Below, one piece after another: positions 16,769 to 26,429 of a DNA stretch of 64,000 bases; position 1 is the stretch's first letter, and every line of letters begins with the position of its first letter. This DNA comes from Gemmatales bacterium (lineage in GTDB: Bacteria; Planctomycetota; Planctomycetia; Gemmatales; Gemmataceae). The notes beneath the pieces were generated by a model that did no database searches, had not been told where the DNA came from, and was given only the letters and a program-made list of their open reading frames with translations. Position numbers and translations under genes: made by a program. The DNA is taken from assembly GCA_026004675.1 (NCBI GenBank), contig BPJP01000001.1, positions 496,001 to 560,000 on the forward strand, in the 5' to 3' direction.

Positions 16769-18826
16769 TCAGCGCCGAATAGCCAGTATCTTCTTCAAGG
16801 CTTCCAACAGGTCTTCCTGGGCAGAGGCGCTTTTCTCCAATATTTGCTGCACGCGTCCTTGAAGTCGGCTGCGTTCTTCAGCGGATAGCTCCATCGCCGA
16901 CAAAACGACGATCGGGATGTCCTGGCAGTCGGAATGCCGGCGCACTTCCTCCAGGAATTGGAAACCGTCCATCACAGGCATCATGAGATCGAGCAGAATC
17001 AAGTCCGGTTTCTGTTCAGCCAGAATGGACAAAGCTGCCAGACCGTTGGCTGCCTCCCTAACCGAGCAATCCAATTCGCGAAGAAGATACCGCAACAACT
17101 CACGCATCGAAAAGTCGTCGTCGACGACCAGAACAGATGTTTGCGGTTTTGCTGGACGATATTTACTCAAGACGGCAACGAGTCGATCACGATCGACCGG
17201 TTTCACCAGGAAATCGGTAACGCCGAGGGAGTAAGCGAGATTCTCCTCTCCGACGATGGTAATCATGATGACGGGGATATCGGCCAATTGGGGATCGGCT
17301 TTGAGAGAGGAAAGGACCGCCCAGCCATCCATGCCCGACATCATGACATCGAGAGTGATGGCGATCGGCCGAAGCCGACGGGCCAGATCCAGTCCTTCTC
17401 TTCCCGTTGCGGCACTGACGGCAAGGAACCCTTCTTTAGCAAGTCGGCGTTCGAGCATGTCGCGGACTTGGGGGTCGTCATCGATGATGAGCACGCACTC
17501 ATTCGGCCGGATGTGGTCGATAGTCGGCCGCAAGAACGCAGGCTCGGCCTCCGATGCGTCGTCGCTTTTTCTTTGGCGAAGGGGCAAGTCGACCGTGAAA
17601 GTGGAACCTCGGCCGACTTCACTTTGGGCTGTGACATCGCCCCCCAGCAGACGGCAAAAACGCCGACTGATGGCCAGTCCCAAACCCGTGCCGCCGAACC
17701 GACGCGATGTCGAGCCGTCCCCTTGAGTGAATTCCTGAAATAATTTGTCCATTTGCTCCGCCCGGATGCCGATGCCAGTGTCCTGCACGGCGATGCGCAG
17801 GCGTTCCTCGCCGGCAGGATTTGTGCGTTCGGCAGCGAGCGTGATGCGGCCGTTTTCCGTAAATTTGCAGGCATTGCTCAGGATATTGAACAAGATTTGC
17901 CGAACCTTGGTCACGTCGGTCTCGATGGTGCCGAGATCAGCCGCGTATTCTTTGACAAGCTGGTTGCCATTCTTGGCAGCCAGAGGTTCCACTGTCACTG
18001 CTACGTCATCCAGCAGGCTGGCGATCGGAACCGTTTCGACATAAAGGTCCATTTTGCCGGCTTCGACCTTGGACAGGTCGAGCACATCATTAATCAGCGC
18101 CAGCAAATGTCGGCCGGCAGCATGGATTTTTTTGAGATCGCTGACAAAATGATCGAGACCGGCTTCTTCCGCTTCTTCTTGAAGCATTTCGCTGTAGCCG
18201 ATGATCGCGTTCAGTGGCGTGCGCAGTTCGTGGCTCATGTTGGCCAAAAACATGCTCTTGGCCTGACTGGCTTCCAAGGCCTGATCGCGGGCGCGTTCGA
18301 GGGCGGCATTCATGCGGTACAATTCATGCTCGGCTCGACGCCGTTCGCTGATATCGCGAACGATCATGATGACGACGAGTTTGCCTCCTTGGGAAATGAC
18401 GCTCCGGCCAAGTTCCATCGGAAAGGTGCTGCCATCCCGGCGCAGCCCGATCGCTTCAAGATTGGGAACGCGCGGCTCGTCGGCGGAGGGTTTCTCTTGA
18501 TAAGGCGCCGCGACTAACGTATTGACGTCCCGCCCAATCACTTCCGCCGCCGAATACCCGAAGATCTCCTCGGCTGCTTCGTTGAACGTTTCAATAATGT
18601 TGTCTTCGTTGAGCGTCAGAATGCCTTCAGCAGCGGCATCGAGAATGGCGCGGTTTCGCCTTTCACGCTGTTGCAATTCGCGGTTGGCATGGTATAGCGC
18701 CCGCGTTTTCTGATCGAGCACCGACTCGATCTCGGCCCGCGCTCGCTTTTCACGCTCCAAGCGACGCAAAAGATAATCGACATCGACTTCCGGTTTTGCT
18801 CCGGTATCCGGCTGAAATTCTGCCAT
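16769..18826 (-). CDS. Hybrid sensor histidine kinase with PAS domain and two receiver domains
   Basis: A 685-residue cytosolic protein with no membrane segment. A coiled coil (about 15-55) is followed by a PAS domain (about 56-165, with [16 protein letters not shown]). The HisKA helix contains the phospho-accepting H199 in S-H-E-L-R-T-P. The ATPase domain has the N box [15 protein letters not shown] near 349 and [10 protein letters not shown] near 378. Two receivers follow: the first with D493 in [10 protein letters not shown] and K542, the second with D613 in [10 protein letters not shown] and K665. Phosphate could therefore pass from H199 to either receiver and on to a separate partner. 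No output domain or neighbouring regulator is present. The sensed signal is unknown; a PAS domain without a transmembrane region suggests an internal cue. Confidence 0.95.
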   Translation of the reverse strand: MAEFQPDTGAKPEVDVDYLLRRLEREKRARAEIESVLDQKTRALYHANRELQQRERRNRAILDAAAEGILTLNEDNIIETFNEAAEEIFGYSAAEVIGRDVNTLVAAPYQEKPSADEPRVPNLEAIGLRRDGSTFPMELGRSVISQGGKLVVIMIVRDISERRRAEHELYRMNAALERARDQALEASQAKSMFLANMSHELRTPLNAIIGYSEMLQEEAEEAGLDHFVSDLKKIHAAGRHLLALINDVLDLSKVEAGKMDLYVETVPIASLLDDVAVTVEPLAAKNGNQLVKEYAADLGTIETDVTKVRQILFNILSNACKFTENGRITLAAERTNPAGEERLRIAVQDTGIGIRAEQMDKLFQEFTQGDGSTSRRFGGTGLGLAISRRFCRLLGGDVTAQSEVGRGSTFTVDLPLRQRKSDDASEAEPAFLRPTIDHIRPNECVLIIDDDPQVRDMLERRLAKEGFLAVSAATGREGLDLARRLRPIAITLDVMMSGMDGWAVLSSLKADPQLADIPVIMITIVGEENLAYSLGVTDFLVKPVDRDRLVAVLSKYRPAKPQTSVLVVDDDFSMRELLRYLLRELDCSVREAANGLAALSILAEQKPDLILLDLMMPVMDGFQFLEEVRRHSDCQDIPIVVLSAMELSAEERSRLQGRVQQILEKSASAQEDLLEALKKILAIRR

Positions 18827-19102
18827 AAATCCCGACTTTTGTCGACAAATCTCGTCAGTTGGTTCCGCTCGAGGACTTCGTCCAACACGACGCTGGTGCG
18901 GAACTGTAATCTTTTTAGCTTTCTACTCCGGCGAAATCCATTAGAAATCCCCTGCCGAGGGCGCCGCCGGTAGAATCGTCGACGAAAATAGCAGACAGGA
19001 GCGTGCACCGGAAGTAATCAAACGATTAGGCTTCGGAATCGATCAGCCGCCGACATCGAGTCGATCGGCATCCATGTTAAGGGTTTTGCAGGAACGAGCG
19101 CA

Positions 19103-19831
19103 ATGGAGCGAAACAACCGAAAAAACGACGAAATCCGTCCCTTGACCTTTCGCCGGCGCTACACCCGGCAAGCACCAGGCAGCGTCCTGGTCCAAATGGG
19201 CCGAACGACTGTCTTGTGCACCTGTACTATCGAAGAAGCTGTACCGCCTTTCCTGGCGGGTACGGGAAAAGGGTGGTTGACGGCCGAGTACGGCATGCTT
19301 CCAGGAAGCACTTCGACACGAAAAGTCCGCGACCGGGCTGGCCGGATCGATGGCCGAACCGTTGAGATTCAGCGGCTCATCGGTCGGAGCCTGCGGGCGA
19401 TCGTCGACTTGGAGAGAGTGGGGGAACGAACGTTGTGGATTGATTGCGACGTGTTGGAAGCGGATGGTGGCACTCGAACGGCAGCCATCAACGGCGCGTT
19501 CGTGGCACTTGTCGATGCGTTGACGAGCCAGCGGAAAACCTTGGGCCCGGTCGAAGCGATTGTGCGCGACAGCGTCGCCGCCATCAGTGCCGGACTTTGT
19601 CACGGAAAAGCTCTCTTGGACCTTGATTACGAGGAAGATCGTGACGCAGACGTCGATCTCAACCTGGTCATGACGGGAAGCGGCCAATTCGTGGAAATCC
19701 AAGGGACGGGCGAGGAAGCGACCTTCAGCCGCAGCCAACTCGACCAACTGTTGAAGTTGGCAAAAGCGGGGATCGATGCGGTAACCGCTGTCCAGCGGAA
19801 AGTGCTGGGCAACGCCTGGCCTATCAAATAG
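19103..19831 (+). CDS. rph: Ribonuclease PH
   Basis: A 242-residue protein of standard RNase PH length. It trims the 3' ends of tRNA precursors by phosphorolysis, using inorganic phosphate and releasing nucleoside diphosphates, as a hexameric ring. Visible motifs are MGRTTVLCTCTIEEAVPPF, GWLTAEYGMLPGST near residue 55, R-A-I-V-D-L-E and the conserved IDCDVLEADGGTRTAAING near 113-131, then DLDYEEDRDADVDLN. The ATG at 19103 gives the family's N-terminus (an IRPLTF segment). It is convergent with the erpA-like gene, with a strong hairpin between them. Confidence 0.96.
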   Translation: MERNNRKNDEIRPLTFRRRYTRQAPGSVLVQMGRTTVLCTCTIEEAVPPFLAGTGKGWLTAEYGMLPGSTSTRKVRDRAGRIDGRTVEIQRLIGRSLRAIVDLERVGERTLWIDCDVLEADGGTRTAAINGAFVALVDALTSQRKTLGPVEAIVRDSVAAISAGLCHGKALLDLDYEEDRDADVDLNLVMTGSGQFVEIQGTGEEATFSRSQLDQLLKLAKAGIDAVTAVQRKVLGNAWPIK

Positions 19832-19835
19832 CAAC

Positions 19836-19879
19836 CCTCGCTCAACGAGCCGGCAACCAATGGCTCGGTCAGCGAGGGC
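19836..19879. terminator. Hairpin between convergent rph and erpA-like genes
   Basis: CCCTCGCT (19836-19843) pairs exactly with AGCGAGGG (19872-19879), and inside it GAGCC pairs with GGCTC. The structure sits between two convergent stop codons and can act on both strands. No long T-run follows, so it may serve as a factor-assisted terminator or 3'-end stabiliser. Confidence 0.6.
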
Positions 19880-19910
19880 GCGGAAACATCGCTCCTATAC
19901 TGGACGTGAA

Positions 19911-20255
19911 CTACATCGAGAAAGAACTACCGCAGCCGCACGTGCTCTTGGCGTTCGGGTTCGTTACGCTGAACCCGCGACGATTGAGGTCGTCGTGAAA
20001 GTCCACAACCGCGGAGTCCAGATACATCAGGCTCCGCTTGTCGACGACGACAGGAACGCCGTGCAACTCGAAAACCTCATCAAGTTTCTCGTTTATTTGC
20101 GGATCGAGGTCGAGTTTGTGCTGAAAGCCGCTGCATCCGCCACCCACGATCCGCATCCGCAGGTAGACTTTTTCCGGAGCGGCACCGCTCGCCTGCTGTT
20201 CCTTCACGATCCGTTTCACTTCATTGGCCGCTCTTTCGGTCAACGTAATCGCCAT
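19911..20255 (-). CDS. Iron-sulfur cluster insertion protein (IscA/ErpA family)
   Basis: A 114-residue A-type carrier. It receives a Fe-S cluster from the scaffold and hands it to apo-proteins. The three cluster-binding cysteines are C41 in GGGCSGF, and C106 and C108 in CGCG, all in the canonical positions. Other conserved parts are ITLTERAANEVKRI at the start and HGVPVVVDKRS. Length is typical. I cannot separate ErpA from IscA or SufA by sequence alone, and no other Suf/Isc gene lies nearby, so no symbol is given. It is divergent from the glycyl-tRNA synthetase gene. Confidence 0.94.
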   Translation of the reverse strand: MAITLTERAANEVKRIVKEQQASGAAPEKVYLRMRIVGGGCSGFQHKLDLDPQINEKLDEVFELHGVPVVVDKRSLMYLDSAVVDFHDDLNRRGFSVTNPNAKSTCGCGSSFSM

Positions 20256-20644
20256 ATCTGTCCTCTCTCCACAAAATGGGGTTTCCGTGTACCTGGTTCG
20301 TCGAACCCGTTTGATTCGATCGGCGTCCGTATGAGCCGAGAACCACTATTATTATATCGACTTTCGCCAGAAACTGGAAAGCCTGCTTGCATCATGAAAT
20401 GAGTGTCGGTTCGACCTACGGCCCCGCGAGACGGAGCCTTCTCCGAGAATGCTGCATGCGACCTCCGCCAATTGGCCCGGCGTCCTATATAAATAGAAAA
20501 GCGTGTCGATCCAGGCTGAAAAATGACTTGACCAGTTACGGTCGGCAACAACTGAGAAAATGGCGGAAATTCCCTTTTTCTGCTCCGCTCGCTTTGCTTG
20601 AAATGTGAAATCAGCGGAAGAGGCCAGATTTCGGAGTCCTTGCG
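20256..20644. other. 389-bp intergenic region between divergent erpA-like and glycyl-tRNA synthetase genes
   Basis: I see no gene or tRNA here. A candidate promoter for the minus-strand gene is described at 20351-20379. Near the plus-strand gene the ribosome binding site GGAG lies about 8 bp before the ATG at 20645. No T-box or other riboswitch signature was recognised. Confidence 0.6.
20351..20379 (-). promoter_or_regulatory. Candidate sigma-70-type promoter for the erpA-like gene
   Basis: On the minus strand a perfect TATAAT (-10, 20351-20356) lies 17 bp from TTCCAG (20374-20379), a weak -35. It is about 95 bp upstream of the start codon. The -10 is convincing, the -35 is poor. Confidence 0.4.
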
Positions 20645-22318
20645 ATGGAAATGGAAAAGCTTGTGTCATTATGTCGGCGTCGCGGTTTCATCTTCCAATC
20701 GAGCGAAATCTATGGCGGCATCAACGGCTTTTGGGATTACGGCCCGCTCGGCGTCGAACTCAAGCGCAACATCAAGGAGGCATGGTGGCACGACATGGTG
20801 GTCGCTCCGCCACTAGGGCCGGACGGTGAAGAAATCCATATCGTCGGCGTCGATTGCGCCATCATCATGAACCCCAAAGTCTGGGAAGCCAGCGGCCACG
20901 TGGCAGGGTTTGCCGATCCGATGCGCAAGTGTTCGGGTTGCGGGCATTTCGTCCGTGCTGATCAGCTGTGGCAGATTCTCGCCACCTCGTCGCGCTGGGT
21001 TGATTCTCTAACGCAGGAATTCACACCAATTACGGAAAGCATCGACTCCCCAAAGCTCCTTAGCTGGGCCAAGAACAAAGGGAAGAAGCTCGCGCCGAAT
21101 CTCGCTTTGGTCAGGAATCCGGAAGCAACGTTAGGCTCCATCGCAACACGCGTCAAAGGGCAAGCCGATGCACGGCTGGAGCTAAAAGACATCCTCCGGT
21201 ATTTGGCAACTGAGAATCCAGATGCGACCGGACTCCAAGACCCCTGTCCGATATGCGGCGGTCCGCTCGGTGAAGCAGCTCCGTTCAAGCTCATGTTCGA
21301 GTCCTACGTCGGGGTCGAACAGAGTAAAGAAAACAAAGTCTACCTTCGACCCGAAACGGCCCAAGGAATTTTCGTCAACTTCAAAAACGTTCTCGACAGC
21401 TCCAGGCTCAAACTCCCCTTTGGCATCGCCCAGATCGGCAAGGCCTTTCGCAACGAAGTCAACCCCCGCAACTATACGTTCCGCAGCCGAGAATTCGAGC
21501 AGATGGAACTCGAGTTCTTCTGCCATCCTGATGAATCCGCCAAATGGTATGAATTCTGGCGGGACGTCCGCATCAAATGGTACGCCGAGCTGGGCTTGCG
21601 TTCCGACAAGCTGCGACCGCGCGAGCAGTCGGCGGAAGAACGCGCCCATTATTCCGTCGGTACGACCGATATCGAGTACTTGTTTCCGTTTTCCGACGAA
21701 CCCCAGGAACTGGAAGGCGTAGCCCACCGGAGCGACTACGATCTCCGTCAGCACCAGGAACACAGCGGCAAAGACCTGAGCTATTTCGACGATGAATTAT
21801 GGCAAAAGGCGGACAAGTCGCAGTTTGCCGACAAGAAAGCCGAGCAGGAGGCCAAGTCGAAACCGCCGTACCGCTTTTTGCCTCACGTCATCGAGCCGTC
21901 GGCGGGTGCGGACCGCTTCACTTTGGCGGTTTTGTGCGAAGCCTACACCGAAGATGCCATCCCCGATGAAAAGGGAGTTCCCCAGCCGAGAGTCGTAATG
22001 AAGTTCCATCCTCGCCTGGCTCCAATCAAGGCAGCCATTCTCCCTCTCGTCAACAAAGACGGCATGCCGGAAAAAGCGCAGGCTTTGTATCGTGAGTTAA
22101 AACCTCACTTCAATGTCTTTTATGACGACAAAGGTGCAGTCGGGCGCCGCTACCGCCGGCAGGACGAGGCAGGCACGCCTTTTTGCATCACTATCGACGG
22201 CCAAACCCTTCAGGACGATACTGTCACCATCCGCGACCGCGATACGACCGAACAGCGTCGGCTGCCCATGGCAGCGGTTTTGCAGGAGATTCAAAAGCAC
22301 CTTCGACCTGGCAGTTGA
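20645..22318 (+). CDS. glyQS: Glycine--tRNA ligase, single-chain (alpha2, archaeal/eukaryotic-like) type
   Basis: A 557-residue class II aminoacyl-tRNA synthetase that charges tRNA-Gly. Motifs seen: SSEIYGGINGFWDYGPLG near residue 19, zinc-type pair CSGCG near 97-101 with a second CPICGG near 200, LRPETAQGIFVNFKN, motif 2 FRNEVNPRNYTFRSREFEQ, and motif 3 in VIEPSAGADRFTLAVL. The C-terminal anticodon-binding domain includes LAPIKAAILPLVNKDGM. The stretch of about 100 residues between the two cysteine pairs is longer than in many bacterial members. Planctomycetes use this one-gene form rather than separate glyQ and glyS subunits. The ATG has a GGAG ribosome binding site at suitable distance. 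Confidence 0.95.
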   Translation: MEMEKLVSLCRRRGFIFQSSEIYGGINGFWDYGPLGVELKRNIKEAWWHDMVVAPPLGPDGEEIHIVGVDCAIIMNPKVWEASGHVAGFADPMRKCSGCGHFVRADQLWQILATSSRWVDSLTQEFTPITESIDSPKLLSWAKNKGKKLAPNLALVRNPEATLGSIATRVKGQADARLELKDILRYLATENPDATGLQDPCPICGGPLGEAAPFKLMFESYVGVEQSKENKVYLRPETAQGIFVNFKNVLDSSRLKLPFGIAQIGKAFRNEVNPRNYTFRSREFEQMELEFFCHPDESAKWYEFWRDVRIKWYAELGLRSDKLRPREQSAEERAHYSVGTTDIEYLFPFSDEPQELEGVAHRSDYDLRQHQEHSGKDLSYFDDELWQKADKSQFADKKAEQEAKSKPPYRFLPHVIEPSAGADRFTLAVLCEAYTEDAIPDEKGVPQPRVVMKFHPRLAPIKAAILPLVNKDGMPEKAQALYRELKPHFNVFYDDKGAVGRRYRRQDEAGTPFCITIDGQTLQDDTVTIRDRDTTEQRRLPMAAVLQEIQKHLRPGS

Positions 22319-22519
22319 AAGCCGAACTTCACCGCCTCTGTCGATCGTCGCGAGGAAAAACGACCCGACCCAAAGTGACGTAGCGGGAAAGGCCTGCAAT
22401 CGATAAATCGCGCGACGCGCGACCGACTAGGGTCTTGAATCGGTATCATTGGCTGGCAGAAGTCCTCAGACTAACGAGCGTTGCCTTCATTTGCCGTCTA
22501 CGCGCGGAGGAGACGATTC

Positions 22520-24223
22520 TCACTTCAGGCGTTTGGGCTTGTCTTTCCCCTGCGGCACGACCTTCTTGGCATTCGCGGGAATCCTGGCATCCTTGGCTTT
22601 GATAACCGGCAGGTCGTCGGGAAGTTTCTTCAGGAAGAAATCCTTGAATTGAATCTTCATCGGCGGGCCGACGTGCACTTGAACTCCCAATACGCCTTCA
22701 AGTTTTCGGTTCGTCTCGTCGAGGTCAATAACGTCGACCGTCGGATGGCCGTCGATCCAATGCCGATGTCGATTGCCTTCGACCAGGACACGATATTCGT
22801 GCCACTCTCCCGGCTTGAATTTCTTCAGCGGAAATTCGCCGACGACCCAGGGTTGGCCTTTTTCGTCGATAATCACCTTTTCACCCGTATGAGCCAGAAT
22901 GCGCCGGCCGCGTTCTTCGTAGAGCATGCCGTCGTAGTCAGCGCGCCGAGAAACGATGTCGCACTGGTAGCCGACCACGACCGATTCGCCGAGATCGGGT
23001 CTTTCGGTGCTGCGGTATTGCAGCCCGCTGTTGCCGCCAGGGCTGACCTTCACTTTGACGCGGAGTTCAAAGTTTTTGACCGTGCCCCCTTTCCAGACGA
23101 TGAAGCGGTTGTACTTGAGTGTGCCGTCAGCCGTGCCGGTCAAACAGCCGTCTTCGACTTTCCAGTATTTCGAACTCCCCTTCCAGCCAGTCAGGTCTTT
23201 GCCGTTGAAAATGGCTTGAAATCCTTTCGGCGGCTTCGGTCGTTCATTGCGGGGAAAAACCACCCGGCCCGGAGTCGTGGTGCGGATACTGAAGAGCGTG
23301 CCGCCGGCCGTGATATACAGGGTTTTCAAGTCGTCGCCGCCAAAGGCGCAGTTGGTCACTTCGTCGCGCGGCACGGGCAGGAAGTCGAGCAGTTTTCCTT
23401 CCGGGCTGAAAACATAGATGCCCCCTTTGACGTCTTTAGCCGGCTCGAAGGGGGGATTCGGTTTGTTCAGCCCGCCAGCAACGTAGAGCCTCCCCTTGAC
23501 ATCCTGCTTGATGCCGTCCGGCCCCCGTCCCTGGCCCCAATCGTGCAGCAGTTTTCGACTGGCCAAATCGACTGTGCCGTCTTGGTTGAGATCGAAACGC
23601 CAGAGCTTGCGGGCGCCGCCGCGGGTGTTGTTATTGTTGTCCGCGACGAAAAGAAAGCGGTCGTCCGCCGAGACGAGGATGCCGTTGGGCCGATCGACTT
23701 CGTGCGTGATGATGCGTGTCACTTTGCCGTCGGGATCGATCCGATACACGCCTTCGATGGCTTTTCCTTTCTCATCGCGGATTTCCATGCCGTCTCGGCT
23801 GCCGTAGCGAGGATCGGTGAAATAGATTCGGCCGCGGGAATCGACCGTGAGATCGTTGGGCTGGTTGTAGCGTTTTCCCTGATAGCGGTCGGTGAGGACC
23901 GTGATTTTGCCGTCCGCTTCGGTGCGGGTGACGCGGCGCAGTTTCGGCTCGCAAGCGAGCAGCCTGCCTTGTGCATCGAAGAGCAGGCCGTTGGTGCCGG
24001 CGTCTTTTCGCCAGATGCGAACCTTGCCCTTTCGGTCCACCTGATTGATATGGCCGTTGCCGCTGCACAGGACGCCGAATTTGGGATGCCACGCTGGCCC
24101 TTCACCGCCAACGCCCCCCTTGGCTTCAACCTTCAGCTTGGCGTTTGGTGCAAAAATCGGTTCGCCAAAACCGGCCGAAGTTAACGTTGCCAGACTCGCA
24201 AAGGCCCAAACGAAGCGCATCAT
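22520..24223 (-). CDS. Secreted SMP-30/gluconolactonase-like protein fused to DUF1080
   Basis: A 567-residue protein with a signal peptide (residues 1-20). Residues about 25-330 form a six-bladed propeller of the SMP-30/gluconolaconase type: EGPAWHP near 41, GLLFDAQGRLLACEP, YNQPNDLTVDSRGRIYFTDP, RPNGILVSADDRFLFVAD and FGGDDLKTLYITAGG. The E-G-P, N-D-L-T and N-G-I segments supply the family's divalent-metal ligands. Residues about 345-545 are a DUF1080 sandwich (FNGKDLTGWKGSSKYWKVEDG, FELRVKVKVSPGGNSGLQYRS, EWHEYRVLVEGNR, IQFKDFFLKKL). The combination suggests two steps on one sugar or lactone substrate outside the cytoplasm; this is an inference from the domains. The C-terminus is Lys-rich. 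Confidence 0.9.
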   Translation of the reverse strand: MMRFVWAFASLATLTSAGFGEPIFAPNAKLKVEAKGGVGGEGPAWHPKFGVLCSGNGHINQVDRKGKVRIWRKDAGTNGLLFDAQGRLLACEPKLRRVTRTEADGKITVLTDRYQGKRYNQPNDLTVDSRGRIYFTDPRYGSRDGMEIRDEKGKAIEGVYRIDPDGKVTRIITHEVDRPNGILVSADDRFLFVADNNNNTRGGARKLWRFDLNQDGTVDLASRKLLHDWGQGRGPDGIKQDVKGRLYVAGGLNKPNPPFEPAKDVKGGIYVFSPEGKLLDFLPVPRDEVTNCAFGGDDLKTLYITAGGTLFSIRTTTPGRVVFPRNERPKPPKGFQAIFNGKDLTGWKGSSKYWKVEDGCLTGTADGTLKYNRFIVWKGGTVKNFELRVKVKVSPGGNSGLQYRSTERPDLGESVVVGYQCDIVSRRADYDGMLYEERGRRILAHTGEKVIIDEKGQPWVVGEFPLKKFKPGEWHEYRVLVEGNRHRHWIDGHPTVDVIDLDETNRKLEGVLGVQVHVGPPMKIQFKDFFLKKLPDDLPVIKAKDARIPANAKKVVPQGKDKPKRLK

Positions 24224-24439
24224 GGGTTTGTCTCCGTGATTGTGACTTCCTGGTGATGCAGGTGACTATAGCAGCTACCGCGGCGGGAGCAAGCAGTCGA
24301 CTTTGAATAGGTTTGATTTGGTCGTTGATACGAATTATCGGAACGGAGACTTCACAAGAAAGAAATTCCGTGTTAGATCAAAACTTAGAGTCCACCTGTG
24401 ATAAACAGGAACTTCCTATGATGAAGAGAGGCGATTCAC

Positions 24440-24658
24440 ATGGCGACGAAAGAAAAGCGCCTTGGCTTTCGGCTGGATGTCCGCTCGTTTGAGGGCAAAG
24501 ACGGTTCGACGTACATTGTCTTCAGGACAAAGAAGGGCGCGTATCATGTGTTCAAAGAGGTTGAGGCCAAGCAAGCCGCGCGCGAATGCGGCGTCGAGAA
24601 GGAAGGCACTACCCGCGAAATGTGGTACAAGTTGTGGAAAGGAAGCGTTGGTAGCTAG
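24440..24658 (+). CDS. Small hypothetical protein (72 aa)
   Basis: A 72-residue basic protein beginning MATKEKRLGFRLDVRS, with FEGKDGSTYIVFRTKKGAYHVFKEVEAK in two blocks and a C-terminal helical TREMWYKLWKG. A GAGAGG ribosome binding site lies 7-12 bp before the ATG. The predicted fold would be a short beta hairpin followed by helices. I do not recognise a family. It starts the accessory stretch that includes the repeat at 24719-24744 and the insertion sequence. Codon use is less GC-biased than the neighbours. Confidence 0.55.
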   Translation: MATKEKRLGFRLDVRSFEGKDGSTYIVFRTKKGAYHVFKEVEAKQAARECGVEKEGTTREMWYKLWKGSVGS

Positions 24659-24698
24659 TGTCCACAGTCCGATAGTGCTTGAGAACGGAGAGCGTTAA

Positions 24699-24744
24699 GC
24701 AACGGAGTTTTCGCAACCGTTGCTCTTGCCCCTGACGCTCCCGA
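24699..24744. repeat. Left copy of 26-bp direct repeat with adjoining hairpin
   Basis: Positions 24719-24744 begin GTTGCTCTTGCC and are identical to 27129-27154. An inverted repeat, GCAACGG (24699-24705) and CCGTTGC (24717-24723), overlaps its left edge. The two copies flank about 2.4 kb that holds the insertion sequence and orphan genes. Confidence 0.75.
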
Positions 24745-24798
24745 TGAAGAATTTTGTCACACTAAAGGCGATACAAGAAGATTGAAGGCTGTTGCCTC

Positions 24799-24920
24799 AT
24801 GAATGATTGCAAAAAACGATTGGAAAGAAGGAAGGCGCAAGTCAAGAAGGAGCAAGAGAGACTGAAACGGGCGGACAAGTTCACATGGAAGGAAGGGGAT
24901 ATTGTTTGGGTCGAACCTAA
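24799..24920 (+). pseudogene. Small gene truncated by IS insertion
   Basis: An ATG at 24799 opens MNDCKKRLERRKAQVKKEQ, a strongly basic helical stretch followed by FTWKEGDIVWVEPN. At this point (about 24921) the insertion-sequence left end begins and the frame simply runs on to a stop at 24987 inside the element. The native C-terminus is therefore lost. There is no good ribosome binding site and no recognisable family. It may be a fragment of a small regulatory or DNA-binding protein, but this is only a guess from the charge. Confidence 0.4.
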
Positions 24921-26232
24921 CAGCCCGTTGAAAAAGTCGGTTCGGGGGCTTGACAGGCGTGGTATATTGGCGGGTGTTATTCACTGATTTCAGGGACGAA
25001 CGACAGGAGTCGCAATGGCGCTGGGTAAACGCAAGCGCGAACAACAAGAGATGTGGGTGGCGACCACGGACTTGCCGAAATCGCCGGGTCACCCCTTTTA
25101 CAGAAAACTGAACCAGTTGCTGGCGGAAGCCGGTTTCGATGACTGGGTCGAACGGCTGTGTGCTCCGTTCTATCATGCGGTGATGGGTCGGCCGTCGATT
25201 CCGCCGGGCGTCTACTTTCGCATGATCCTGGTGGGCTATTTCGAGGGGGTGTCGTCGCAGCGTGGCATTGCCTGGCGGTGCAGCGATAGCCGATCGCTGG
25301 CGGAATTTCTGGGCTACGGTCCGCAAGAGAGGACGCCGGATCATTCTTCGATGAGTCGGACGCAGCAACGGTTGCCGCTGGAGGTGCACGAGCAAGTCTT
25401 CGCGTTTGTGTTGCGTCTGGCCGCCGACAAGAAGCTTCTCCACGGCAAGACGGTGGCTGTGGACTCGACCATGCTGGAGGCGAACGCGGCAATGAAGTCG
25501 ATCGTCCGCAAGGAGACGGGGGAAGACTATAAGGAGTACTTGCGTCGTTTGGCGGAAGCGGAAGGGATCAAAGAAGCCAATGATGAGGACCTGCGTCGCT
25601 TCGACCAAAGCCGCAAGGACAAGAAGGTGAGCAACGAGGAATGGGAGTCGAAAACCGACGCCGATAGCCGGATTGCGCGGATGAAGGACGGCACGACGCG
25701 CTTGGCGTACAAGGCCGAGCATGTGGTCGATATGCAGAGCGATCTGGTGCTGGCGGCGACGATCTCGCCGGCCGATCATAGTGACGCGCAGACGCTGTGC
25801 GACAGTGTGATGCAGGCGCAAATCAACGTTGGCGAGAAGGTGGAGATCGAGGAGGCGGTGGCCGACAAGGGGTATCACAAGGCGAGCACGCTGGAGATGT
25901 GCGCGTTCATGAAGTGGCGGACGTACATTCCGGAGCCGAAAAGGAGACATCGTCATCGCTGGACCGACAAGCCGCCGGAGTATCGGGCGGCGGTGTACGG
26001 GAACCGTCGTCGCGTGCGTGGCGCGCGGGGGCAAACGGCTGCAACGACTGCGGAGCGAGTTGACGGAACGAAGTTTTGCCCATGTGTGTGAGACCGGCGG
26101 GGCGCGTAGATGTTGGTTACGCGGACTGGAGAAGGTGACCAAGCGATATTTGATCCAGGTGGCGGCGCGGAACCTGAGTCTGATCCTGCGGAAGTTGTTC
26201 GGAGTGGGCACGCCGCGGAGCCTACAGGGCCT
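24921..26232 (+). mobile_element. IS1182-like insertion sequence, right end missing
   Basis: The left end begins CAGCCCGTTGAAAAAGTC, the form seen at termini of many transposons, and is followed 77 bp later by the transposase ATG. The matching right terminal repeat (ending in the complement) is not found. Coding similarity to the transposase stops near 26232, where sequence abruptly becomes AT-rich. The element is therefore truncated and probably immobile. I cannot see a target-site duplication. Confidence 0.7.
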
Positions 26233-26335
26233 TATGTATGCTTTTAGGCTTCTCTATTTTTACATTATGATGTTCTATTTTTCCATAGTGATGTATTGGA
26301 GACGTCCGCGACCTTGCTGGGTCGATGTTCATTGA
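25015..26335 (+). pseudogene. IS1182-family transposase, frameshifted and C-terminally truncated
   Basis: The first 338 residues or so (25015 to about 26033) match the DUF772/DDE transposases of the IS1182 group: FYHAVMGRPSIPPGVYFRM, a SRSLAEFLGYG segment, the first catalytic Asp region KTVAVDSTMLEAN, then EAVADKGYHKASTLE with the second Asp. At 26033 the reading continues in the +1 frame (GKRLQRLRSELTERSFAHV and LEKVTKRYLIQVAARNLSLI), the usual end of this family with the E residue region. The join is in GGGGG; four G would restore it. After GTPRSLQ (near 26232) the sequence turns into unrelated hydrophobic residues up to the stop at 26335, so the true C-terminus is lost. Confidence 0.85.
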
Positions 26336-26429
26336 GGAAGGATATTCCCGCCGCCTCGCCGCCGTTTCACCACAAAACCGACTAAAACAACGGGCTGCTA
26401 AGGCGCAAAAGGAGTCTAATGATGGGCAG

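Noticed and set aside
20256..20644. T-box leader of the glycyl-tRNA synthetase gene
   Set aside because: No conserved T-box sequence or specifier hairpin could be seen, and T-boxes are rare outside Gram-positive groups.
22481..24184. Plus-strand open frame of 567 codons opposite the SMP-30/DUF1080 gene
   Set aside because: Same length as the real gene but no recognisable protein; mirror frame.
26000..26050. Programmed frameshifting in the transposase
   Set aside because: IS1182-type transposases are usually one frame, and the G5 run has one surplus base like unrelated genes in this window.
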